A program made the position numbers and the translations under genes. Source: Gigantopelta aegis (lineage: Eukaryota; Mollusca; Gastropoda; Neomphalida; Peltospiridae). From it: a stretch of DNA of 64,000 nucleotides. Shown here piece by piece: positions 56,501 through 63,526 of the stretch (its first letter is position 1; the number at the start of each line of letters is the position of its first letter). The stretch is taken from assembly GCF_016097555.1 (NCBI RefSeq), contig NC_054703.1, positions 16,997,969 through 17,061,968 on the forward strand, written 5' to 3'. The notes below the pieces were generated by a model. It was not told where the DNA came from. It saw only the letters and a list, made by a program, of their open reading frames with translations, and did not search any database.

Positions 56501-59500
56501 AGCTCTTTGTTCCCTTAGGGTTAGGGTTCCTCAGCTCTATGTTCCCTTAGGGTTAGGGTTAGGGTTCCTCAGTTCCATGTTCCCTCAGGGTTAGGGTTAG
56601 GGTTCCTCAGCTCTATGTTCCCTCAGGGTTAGTGTTCCTCAGCTCTATGTTCCCTCGGGGTTAGGGTTCCTCAGTTCCATGTTCCCTCAGGGTTAGGGTT
56701 CATCAGCTCTATGTTCCCTCAAGGTTCAGGTTCCTCAGTTCCATGTTCCCTCAGGGTTAGGGTTAGGGTTCCTCAGCTCTATGTTCCCTCAAGGTTAAGG
56801 TTCCTCAATTCTATGTTCCCTCAGGGTTAGGGATAGGGTTCCTCAGCTCTATGTTCCCTCAGGGTTAGGGTTCCTCAGCTCTATGTTCCCTCAGGGTTAG
56901 GGTTAGGGTTCCTCAGCTCTATGTTCCCTCGGGGTTAGCGTTCCTCAGCTCTATGTTCCCTTAGGGTTAGTGTTCCTCAGCTCTATGTTCCCTTAGGGTT
57001 AGGGTTCCTCAGCTCTATGTTCCCTTAGGGTTAGGGTTAGTGTTCCTCAGCTCTATGTTCCCTCAGGGTTAGGGTTAGGGTTCCTCAGCTCTATGTTCCC
57101 TCAGGGTTAGGGTTAGGGTTCCTCAGCTCTATGTTCCCTCAGGGTTAGGGTTAGGGTTCCTCAGCTCTATGTTCCCTTAGGGTTAGGGTTCCTCAGCTCT
57201 ATGTTCCCTCAGGGTTAGGGATAGGGTTCCTCAGCTCTATGTTCCCTCGGGGTTAGGGTTCCTCAGCTCTATGTTCCCTTAGGGTTAGGGTTCCTCAGCT
57301 CTATGTTCCCTCAGGGTTAGGGTTCATCAGCTCTATGTTCCCTCGGGGTTAGCGTTCCTCAGCTCTATGTTCCCTTAGGGTTAGGGTTCCTCAGCTCTAT
57401 GTTCCCTTAGGGTTAGGGTTAGTGTTCCTCAGCTCTATGTTCCCTTAGGGTTAGGTGTCCTCAGCTCCATGTTCCCTCAGGGTTAGGGTTAGTGTTCCTC
57501 AGCTCTATGTTCCCTCGGGGTTAGGGTTCCTCAGCTCTATGTTCCCTTAGGGTTAGGGTTCCTCAGGGTTAGGGTTAGGGTTCCTCAGCTCTATGTTCCC
57601 TCAAGGTTAGGGTTAGTGTTCCTCAGCTCTATGTTCCCTCGGGGTTAGGGTTCCTCAGCTCTATGTTCCCTTAGGGTTAGGGTTCCTCAGCTCTATGTTT
57701 CCTCAGGGTTAGGGTTAGTGTTCCTCAGCTCTATGTTCCCTCGGGGTTAGGGTTCCTCAGCTCTATGTTCCCTTAGGGTTAGGGTTCCTCAGCTCTATGT
57801 TCCCTCAGGGTTAGGGTTCCTCAGCTCTATGTTCCCTCAGGGTTAGCGTTCCTCAGCTCTATGTTCCCTCAGGGTTAGGGTTAGGGTTCCTCAGCTCTTT
57901 GTTCCCTTAGGGTTAGGGTTCCTCAGCTCTATGTTCCCTTAGGGTTAGGGTTAGGGTTCCTCAGTTCCATGTTCCCTCAGGGTTAGGGTTAGGGTTCCTC
58001 AGCTCTATGTTCCCTCAGGGTTAGTGTTCCTCAGCTCTATGTTCCCTCGGGGTTAGGGTTCCTCAGTTCCATGTTCCCTCAGGGTTAGGGTTCATCAGCT
58101 CTATGTTCCCTCAAGGTTAAGGTTCCTCAGTTCCATGTTCCCTCAGGGTTAGGGTTAGGGTTCCTCAGCTCTATGTTCCCTCAAGGTTAAGGTTCCTCAA
58201 TTCTATGTTCCCTCAGGGTTAGGGATAGGGTTCCTCAGCTCTATGTTCCCTCAGGGTTAGGGTTAGGGTTCCTCAGCTCTATGTTCCCTTAGGGTTAGGG
58301 TTCCTCAGCTCTATGTTCCCTTAGGGTTAGGGTTCCTCAGCTCTATGTTCCCTTAGGGTTAGGGTTAGTGTTCCTCAGCTCTATGTTCCCTTAGGGTTAG
58401 GGTTCCTCAGCTCTATGTTCCCTTAGGGTTAGGGTTAGTGTTCCTCAGCTCTATGTTCCCTTAGGGTTAGGGTTCCTCAGCTCTATGTTCCCTTAGGGTT
58501 AGGGTTAGTGTTCCTCAGCTCTATGTTCCCTCAGGGTTAGGGTTAGGGTTCCTCAGCTCTATGTTCCCTCAGGGTTAGGGTTAGGGTTCCTCAGCTCTAT
58601 GTTCCCTCAGGGTTAGGGTTAGGGTTCCTCAGCTCTATGTTCCCTTAGGGTTAGGGTTCCTCAGCTCTATGTTCCCTTAGGGTTAGGGTTCCTCAGCTCT
58701 ATGTTCCCTCAGGGTTAGGGTTCATCAGCTCTATGTTCCCTCGGGGTTAGGGTTCCTCAGCTCTATGTTCCCTCAAGGTTAAGGTTCCTCAGTTCCATGT
58801 TCCCTCAGGGTTAGGGTTAGGGTTCCTCAGCTCTATTTTCCCTCAGGGTTAGGGTTAGGGTTCCTCAGTTCCATGTTACCTCAGGGTTAGGGTTAGGGTT
58901 CCTCAGTTCCATGTTACCTCAGGGTTAGGGTTAGGGTTCCTCAGTTCCATGTTACCTCAGGGTTAGGGTTAGGGTTCCTCAGCTCTATTTTCCCTCAGGG
59001 TTAGGGTTAGGGTTCCTCAGTTCCATGTTCCCTCGGGGTTAGAGTTCCTCAGTTCCATGTTCCTTCAGGATTACGGTTAGGGTTAGATAGGGAACATAGA
59101 GTTGAGGGAAAATAGACATGATCCCATTAGTTTATGCAGAGAATGTTTTCATATAATTTTCTCGTGCACTGAATACGTGTTCAAAGTCACCACATGATTA
59201 CAAATCAATGCACCCACCTGGACTAGGAACAAAATTGAATGAATTTTGCAAACACCCCAGCAAGAAAACCACTAGCCCAGTGGTAAAGTGGCCGCTTGAT
59301 GCGTGGTCAGTCTGGGAACGATCCCCGGCGGTGGGCCCATTGGGCTATTTCTCGTTCCAGCCAGTGCATCATGACTGACATATCAAAGGCCATGGTATGT
59401 ACTACCCTATCTGTGGGATGGTGCATATAAAAGATCCCTTGCTGCTAATCAAAAAGAGTAGCCCATGAAGTGGCGACAGTGGGTTTCTTCTCTCAATATA

Positions 59501-61802
59501 TGTGTGGTCCTTAACCATATAACCGTAAATAAAATGTGTTGAGTGCATCGTTAAATAAAACAGTTCCTTCCTTCCTTTAGGCCCAATCTAATTAAAATTA
59601 GCTCCACTATTACATGTGGATCTAACACCAGCCAGTTGGAGCTCATGTCCACCAATCAAAACCTTGCTTGCAGAATCCTGCCAGTGATTTAAAAATAATT
59701 TGAAAACATTCCGAATTATCCTGAGGGTATACGACATGTTTCGTGTGAATTACGAATGCCGTAAAACATGTTTTATTTTATAAAATAAATAATTTGTAAT
59801 GTAAAACTGAAGACTGATAACCCACTCCGTATGTATTGGTATAGTTCACTGTACTGCGGCCACTAAAATAGACTCGCCCGATATTTTTAAAATTTGTATG
59901 CTCCCAAATAACGTTATAAAAGGCAAAGTGTGATTGGATAATATTTAAATTATTATTTACAGACGAAATGTTACCTGGACATTGGGGACTACGCAGTGTT
60001 GTTAGTATTAAATCACTGGCAGGATTCTGCAAATAAGGTTTTGATTGGTGGACATGAGCTCCAACTGGCTGGTGTTAGATCCACATGTAATAGTGGAGCT
60101 AATTTTAATTAGATTGCTTTAGGCCTTACCTTTTGAACAAACACCTTCCGTACAAGATTCTCTAATTGTGTCCTTATCCATCCCCATACAGGACTTCCCC
60201 CCTTGTGATGGGGCTGGGTTTGTACACTCTCTCTGCAGAAAAACAAATCGCTCACAGTTAGGGAGACACTGACCAAACGTAAGCCTTCTCCACGCTGACC
60301 ACTGGCCATCCACTGCAAAATATACACAAAGAAACAAGTTATGCATCCCTGTATTTTTCACAATGACTTGTCTTACGAGGTTTGGCGTTGAAAGCCTGAT
60401 AACATAACCTCGGAAAAACAAATGTGTTTTTCAAGAATACATCTTTGACAGTAAGAAAACATAACAAGTGTATCCAGTTTTGAAATTTTAATCATGATTC
60501 TGAGAAGAATTCCTATATGCTGTATTTGAGCCAAAAACTGAGGCACAATAAAGTATGGAGGTGCAGAGTCGGAAACACAAGTCAACATCATGACTGATGA
60601 TGAAAAATGTCATTTGAAGTCCACAGATGACATAAATCATCAATAGCAGGTAAACCCACCACGTGCCCGGATGACAGCTTCCACCCTTCGTCTCATCCCT
60701 CCAGTAAGTCGTCTGATCTGCTGCATGGGCAACTGCTGCCATTCTCGATGAAGAGCCGCCTCTAATTGTGCCAGAGTCTGTACAGGTGGGGTCAGTGCCT
60801 GTACTCGATGCCCCAAGATGTCCCAAACATGCTGTAGCAGGTTACAGTCAGGACTCATGGCCGGCCAGGGCAGGGTCGTCACAACTTCAGTTTGGAGTAA
60901 AGCTGTTACTGCTCAGGAACGATGTGGCCTAGCGTTGTCATCCATGTACAGAGGTCTGGTGGTGAGTGGATGGTTATCAAAATGCGGCACAACAACTGGT
61001 TGCAGGATGTTACGAATGTACCGATCACCACTGAGGTTGCCTTGGATGGTGACAAGATCCAGCTTACAATCATGTGACAGGCAACCCCAAACCATTACTG
61101 AACCTCCACCATATGGGGTCGTAGGTCGTATGTTCCTGGGTGTGTAGGCCGCATTTTTATGTCTCCAAACTCTCAATCAATCAGCCATCTGTGACATGAA
61201 GCAGTAACCAGCTTTCGTCAAACCAATGGACTCTTCACCAGGACCTCAGATTCCAGACGATTCCTCACTGTTCTGGCTGACATCCGTCTACTGGCTCTTC
61301 AGAACAGGAGACGTAGCAAAGGGTTGACAAAGTACGAGCCGAAGCAGGGTCCTGTCCTCGCGCTGTGACGTCATGTGCGGTCTCCCTGACCGTGGGAGAT
61401 CCTTTACAGCATTGGTATGCCCGTGTTTTCATATCAGTCTGCTGATTACGGTGCAATGATACCCCAGCTGACGTCTTATACTTTTGAAGGTCATGCCAGT
61501 CGCATGCATACCAATAATACGCCATCTTTGGACCTCTGATAACCGTCGATGTGCCATATTCAACGATTAAACTTCAACAATGCAAGACAGTGACGTTAAT
61601 TGCAATTGCAGTGTATTGATACTGCATTTTGAGCAAAGCATGGGTGGCTCTCTGTCTCTGTCTGTCTCTCTCTCTCTCTCTCTCACACTCTCTCTCTCCC
61701 CCTGTCTCTCTCTGTCTCTCTCTCCGTCTCTCCCCCTCTCTCTCTCTCTCTGTCTCTCTCTCCGTCTCTCCCCCTCTCTCTCTCTCTGTCTGTCTCTGTC
61801 TG

Positions 61803-61847
<45 letters not shown>

Positions 61848-61996
61848 GGTAATATATATATAAGTTGCTGCTTAAGACAGGTGGCCACTGAATACAGACT
61901 GCCATTGTTTTGTTTTGTTTTCTTTTGTAGTGGGATGTAGCCCTGTGGTAATGGGCTTGCCTGATGTGCAGTCGGTGTAGTCTATCCCCATTGGGC

Positions 61997-62031
<35 letters not shown>

Positions 62032-63526
62032 GGTAATATATATATATAAGTTGCTGCTTAAGACAGGTGGCCACTGAATACAGACTGCCACTGTTTTGTT
62101 TTGTTTTCTTTTGTAGTGGGATGTAGCCCTGTGGTAATGGGCTTGCCTGATGTGCAGTCGGTGTACAGTCTATCCCCATTGTGCTCGTCCTCTCTATAGC
62201 CAGCACATTATAGGCCGTGCTATGTGTCTGTCTGTACATATAAAAGATCCCATGCTACTAATGAAAAACTCTAGCGGGTTTCCTCTCAAAATTATCAAAT
62301 TTTGGACAGCCAATAGACGATGATTACTAAATCAATGTGCTCTAGTGGTGTCATTAAACAAAACAAACTTTTAACTTTCATCGGCAGTCCATATGATGTA
62401 GCTAATGTCCATTGGACAGAACTTAGTTTAGTTGATAGAACAGTATCTTCCGTAGACTGAGATTGTTGTCTTCAGAGAGAACAAGCTCCAAAGAGTCTGC
62501 ATTGTGCTGTTACTTGAACAACCTTCATGTTTGAAGACTTCAACTTCTTGGGTTGTTTGCATGGAATCAAACATCTTTAGTGGCTGTCTTGCAATGTGTG
62601 AATGAAACTTCAAAGATTTGCAAACAAGCCTTTTCTGAATTAATGTTTCGAAGGCCAGGTCAGGTAATTTTTAAGCATGCTCATATACCACTGAGGTTTC
62701 AAGCATGTCTGTCCAGGGGCAAATCTCTGGATAGCCAGAAGTTTCCCAACTGCTTGAGCCTTCAAGTTATGGTCTGCAACTTCAACTGTGGCTTGAAGTA
62801 CAAAACAAACCTTTTTTCATATCAACTTCAAATGGATTGATAACATTTTGGAAAACACTTATCAGTCTCTGCAAATCTGTCATCAATGTTTGGTTGACCT
62901 GCACAAATTAGAAAGGAAGATATGGCCTGGCCTTGGTGTGTAGTAATCCATAAAACGTTGATCACAGTGACTTAGTAATGGTATGTGAAACACTGCCATC
63001 ACAAGGGTGGATGATCCTATACCAGTTAATAAGAATGATAAGCCCTGGACATGGATTCACTTTAATAAGAAAAATAGGTCACAGTGACCTAGTAATGGTA
63101 TGCGATGAACCTCATCCTTAGTTTGAGGCTTGGTGGTCCTGCAGTACCCAAGACAAACACCCCTAACAGGCGGACGAACAGGCGGGGGACATAATGTCAA
63201 AGACGGACGTATTAAAACAATGATGTTCAAGTCAGTGTAATAGAAGGTGTGTTTTAGTTAAAGTAAAATTAGCATTAAGTTTCTAAATGAAATGGGCACT
63301 TTTAGAAATGTGTTTGTGCCCTCGCTAGGTATGCCTCTCTAACCTTTGGAACAAAGTCCTTCTGTACATGTCTCCCTGGTCGTGTCCTTGTCCACCCCAA
63401 TACACGCCTTGCCCCCTCCTGATGGGGCGGGGCCTGTACACTCTCTCTGGACAAAGACCAGTCTCTCACAGTTGGGTAGACACTGACCAACCATAAGTCT
63501 CCTCCATGCTGACCACTGTCCATCCA
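42906..63526 (-). CDS. Single-pass membrane protein with at least five TSP1 repeats
   Basis: Joining - strand exons 63344-63526, 60130-60312, 54755-54940, 53148-53330, 52369-52557, 48508-48607 and 42906-43005 gives one frame with consistent phases (1-1 for every TSP1 exon, 1-2 for the membrane exon, 2 into the last). TSP1 domains are about 60-residue, six-Cys modules of extracellular adhesion and guidance proteins. Here each has WSAW or WSSW and six Cys. After the last come T-SSASES, a hydrophobic segment of about 20 residues (LLISGITGILLVTTVVFFFG) and a stop-transfer LIRRRKK, then a 32-residue cytoplasmic tail ending SYQEILNE. Upstream exons, including a signal peptide, lie outside the window. 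Role is inferred: a cell-surface adhesion or recognition receptor. UNC5, BAI or semaphorin-5 relationship cannot be claimed, since their other domains are not seen. Confidence 0.8.
43148..43400 (-). mobile_element. SINE type C, diverged
   Basis: Reverse tail (gttttgtttaacgaaaccag, then attaatcatcggctattgga) and core with several small deletions; the head is nearly unrecognisable. In the last intron of the TSP1 gene. Confidence 0.75.
43636..43945 (+). mobile_element. SINE type C, full length
   Basis: Head agggcaggatgtagcccagt, core, type C tail ending gtgttgttaaacaaaacaaa. Its 3' end is directly followed by a MITE that duplicated ctttag from it. Confidence 0.88.
43946..44195. mobile_element. 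hAT-like MITE (cagggctcgaaac ends)
   Basis: Ends cagggctcgaaac and gtttcaagccctg are inverted. The flank ctttag is repeated on both sides (43940-43945, 44196-44201). Interior motifs gtcgccc / gggcgac pair. Confidence 0.75.
44202..44526. other. Intron sequence, no exon seen
   Basis: Unique sequence with a fragment like gagcagatccagggagtggc that may be one end of a MITE. No exon of the - strand gene recognised. Confidence 0.4.
44527..47998. repeat. 62-bp satellite, ~56 copies
   Basis: The monomer is cattcgaccccacagttgtc, atccgtacagacaaaattaa, caattagtgtgcacagacaa and gt. Sub-variants (cattcaac, cgactcc, gtgcacac for gtacagac, acaactc for acaagtc, gaggaaatt) are interleaved in recurring combinations, so multi-monomer blocks have been duplicated. 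Lies in the last intron of the TSP1 gene. Confidence 0.97.
47999..48252. repeat. 43-bp minisatellite, ~6 copies
   Basis: The unit is gtgtgcac[a/c]gacaagtcatc then tgtgtgaatggatttaatcg and ttt. It shares gtgtgcacagacaagtcat with the preceding 62-bp satellite, from which it evidently evolved. Confidence 0.93.
48254..48377. mobile_element. MITE fragment related to 19647-19836
   Basis: Begins cagggctagctctgggtgaa and contains ttcgccaaattaaaataaaa and ggcaaatttggcgagtggca, the motifs of the 19.6-kb element in another arrangement. Confidence 0.55.
48508..48607 (-). CDS. Transmembrane exon of the TSP1 gene
   Basis: Acceptor ttatttttcag and donor gtaagg bound 100 bases. Reading in phase 1 from the last TSP1 exon gives SSASESDKTNME followed by about 20 uninterrupted hydrophobic or small residues ending VVFFFG. 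The linker is Ser-rich and short. One membrane helix; the downstream exon supplies the positive residues. Confidence 0.82.
48645..49735. repeat. Minisatellite derived from a SINE head (box A array)
   Basis: Units of about 42-57 bp: gtagcctagtggtagagtgc, tcatctagccgtggtggggt and ggtgga, with aggatggggtagtgg variants on the left. The segment tagcctagtggtagagtgctc is the tRNA-like box A head of the adjoining SINE (gtagcctagtagtaaagcgc at 49733), in the same orientation. The array therefore grew from the SINE's 5' end. Confidence 0.92.
49736..50016 (+). mobile_element. SINE type C, abutting its head-derived array
   Basis: The head region follows the last minisatellite unit without a break, then core and type C tail (gacatccaatagtcaatgat, tccagtggtgtcattaaaca). 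Confidence 0.88.
50017..50336. other. Intron sequence, no exon seen
   Basis: Unique AT-rich sequence between a SINE and the 28-bp array; nothing recognised. Confidence 0.4.
50337..51856. repeat. 28-bp minisatellite, ~52 copies
   Basis: The unit is cagttctgttgtatttatta then cagtatct (28 bp), with a 33-bp variant containing gtacagtattta. The unit has no + strand stop in any frame, so long frames (up to 447 residues) appear; they are artefacts. Each unit contains a 3' splice-site-like ttctgttgtatttattacag on the + strand. Lies in the TSP1 gene intron. Confidence 0.97.
51917..52212 (+). mobile_element. SINE type C with canonical tRNA-like head
   Basis: Head gggatttagctcagttggtt then gagtgctcgcctgaggtg and box B-like caggatcgaaac, core (gtgcatataaaagatccc), type C tail ending near 52212. 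The closest of all copies to a true tRNA 5' half. Confidence 0.88.
52369..52557 (-). CDS. TSP1 exon, most membrane-proximal
   Basis: Acceptor gggtgtttcag and donor gtaagt. Phase 1 on both sides, 63 codons: NGGWSSWTRNTIGRCSSFC, ..RTCTQPLPIGGGRNCRG.., CARQGC, six Cys. It is the most divergent of the five and nearest to the generic TSP1 pattern (RTC..P.P..GG..C.G). N-N-R-T gives possible N-glycosylation. Confidence 0.87.
52816..52965. repeat. Fold-back element
   Basis: The arm aataactagttaatgacgtt with ctgctttatcctgt is matched inverted by acaggataaagcag and catcattaactagttatt, about 40 bp each, around a 60-base centre. In the intron between two TSP1 exons. Confidence 0.75.
53148..53330 (-). 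CDS. TSP1 exon
   Basis: Acceptor gcatcttttacag and donor gtatag, phase 1-1, 61 codons: DGQWSAWRRLMVGQCLLNC, ERLVFVQRQCTDPAPSGGG, then C-G-V-D-K-D and CTGSPC. Six Cys. The DNA is nearly identical to the exon at 63344-63526, apart from scattered changes mostly near the 3' end. Confidence 0.88.
53357..53617. mobile_element. MITE (caggggcagattat ends) with long poly-G
   Basis: Ends caggggcagattat and ataatccacccctg are inverted; ctctt flanks both. The interior includes two G runs, about 20 and about 70 G-rich bases (53384-53405, 53503-53580), likely quadruplex-forming and of uncertain true length. Confidence 0.65.
53785..54103 (+). mobile_element. SINE type C with tRNA-like head
   Basis: Head gggatttagctcagttggtt, box B-like caggatcgaacc, shortened core, type C tail with a duplicated gtgtcagaattaccaaa and a terminal aaacaaaacaaaaaac. 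Confidence 0.88.
54146..54303. repeat. 33-bp minisatellite, ~4-5 copies
   Basis: The unit is cacatgtttcatcaaacaag then aacgtgtgctatt; 33 bp keeps one frame open, giving a periodic 11-residue peptide without other support. Confidence 0.93.
54332..54658 (+). mobile_element. SINE type A, full length
   Basis: Head ggtgggacgtagcccagtgg, box B-like gggatcgatcg, core, tail with T-rich end. An 11-bp duplication ttattcctgtg flanks it (54321-54331, 54659-54669). Confidence 0.92.
54755..54940 (-). CDS. TSP1 exon
   Basis: Acceptor tgttttgaag and donor gtaaga, phase 1-1, 62 codons: SGQWSAWSRLMVGQCLPNC, RRLIFIQRVCTFPNLSRRD, then CIGVDKDTIRETC, CTEGLCPRG. Six Cys. The usual P.P.GGG segment is replaced by FPNLSRRDRTP, so this copy is functionally drifted but intact. 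Confidence 0.87.
55052..59108. repeat. TTAGGG-containing satellite, ~4 kb
   Basis: Irregular units of cagctctatgttccct[c/t][a/g] plus one to three ttaggg-type repeats (gggttagggttagggttcct). Higher-order structure: marker variants aggtgtcctc (56061, 57453), ctctttgttc (56503, 57895) and caattctatg (56806, 58198) all recur at 1,392 bp, and ttcctcaggg at 55361/56167 gives an additional 806-bp step. The right end carries one inverted unit (agggaacatagagttgaggg). Lies in an intron of the TSP1 gene. Confidence 0.96.
59109..59267. other. Short spacer, no feature
   Basis: Unique sequence between the telomere-motif satellite and the next SINE. Confidence 0.4.
59268..59574 (+). mobile_element. SINE type A
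   Basis: Head cactagcccagtggtaaagt, box B-like ggaacgatcccc, core, tail with cagttccttccttcc. The 3' end was the target of the following MITE, whose 9-bp duplication ctttaggcc begins in it. Confidence 0.88.
59584..60116. mobile_element. Mutator-like MITE, copy 2
   Basis: Same ends as 6077-6668 (caatctaattaaaattagct ... agctaattttaattagattg) and a perfect 9-bp duplication ctttaggcc at 59575-59583 and 60117-60125. Compared with copy 1 it lacks about 60 interior bases. The right duplication overlaps the 5' splice donor of the next TSP1 exon. Confidence 0.85.
60130..60312 (-). CDS. TSP1 exon with MITE at its donor
   Basis: Acceptor gtgtatattttgcag and donor gtaagg, phase 1-1, 61 codons: DGQWSAWRRLTFGQCLPNC, ERFVFLQRECTNPAPSQGG, then CMGMDKDTIRESC, CTEGVCSKG. 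Six Cys. The donor survives although a MITE lies within the first few intron bases. Confidence 0.88.
60640..61570 (-). pseudogene. Decayed Tc1/mariner transposase
   Basis: Reverse-strand pieces in different frames follow the Tc1-like order: an N-terminal DLPRSGRPHMTSQREDR segment, FDESW (first catalytic Asp), RVWRHKNAAYTPRNI, YGGGSVMVWGCLSHD, MDDNARPHRS (second Asp), then after an in-frame TGA AVTALLQTE, LPWPAMSPDCNLLQHVWDIL and MRRRVEAVIRARGG. The usual NPIEH is NLLQH, so the third catalytic acid is lost. At least two frameshifts and several stops. Terminal repeats not identified. Located in the intron between two TSP1 exons. Confidence 0.88.
61650..61846. repeat. (CT)n microsatellite with gtctctc/ccgtctc variants
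   Basis: Nearly 200 bp of ctctct with tgtctctg and ccgtctctcccc interruptions. Frames across it (up to 104 residues, Ser/Leu or Arg/Glu) are artefacts. Confidence 0.95.
61815..62180. repeat. Tandem duplication of ~184 bp (CT tract plus SINE head)
   Basis: The block tctctcaacggtaatatata ... gacaggtggccactgaatac ... gtgggatgtagccctgtggt occurs twice, 184 bp apart (caacggtaat at 61843 and about 62027). The second copy leads into the full SINE. Confidence 0.88.
62112..62372 (+). mobile_element. SINE type C, shortened core
   Basis: Head gtgggatgtagccctgtggt, core missing part of the tggtatatcaaagg segment, tail acgatgattactaaatcaat to aaacaaaacaaactttt. A duplicate of its head only lies at about 61930-61998. 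Confidence 0.82.
62373..63343. other. Intron sequence with an unclassified dispersed repeat
   Basis: The motif cacagtgacttagtaatggtatg (here split: cacagtgacttagtaatggt, 62965) recurs as cacagtgacctagtaatggt at 63080. The stretch ending ggcgggggacataatgtcaa resembles a dispersed repeat I cannot name. No exon seen. Confidence 0.35.
63344..63526 (-). CDS. TSP1 exon, most upstream in window
   Basis: Acceptor acatctttttgtag and donor gttaga, phase 1-1, 61 codons: DGQWSAWRRLMVGQCLPNC, ERLVFVQRECTGPAPSGGG, then CIGVDKDTTRETC, CTEGLCSKG. Six Cys. Because it begins in phase 1, at least one more coding exon must lie upstream, outside the window or in the last 470 bases. Confidence 0.9.

Noticed and set aside
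55052-59108. Chromosome end (true telomere)
   Set aside because: TTAGGG repeats are interrupted by a second motif, and exons of one gene flank both sides, so it is internal.
61574-61888. Arg/Glu-rich or Ser/Leu-rich proteins across the CT tract
   Set aside because: Pure dinucleotide microsatellite translation on both strands.
62553-62840. 95-residue + strand frame
   Set aside because: No recognisable domain, no splice or promoter context, and it lies in the intron of the - strand gene; not called.
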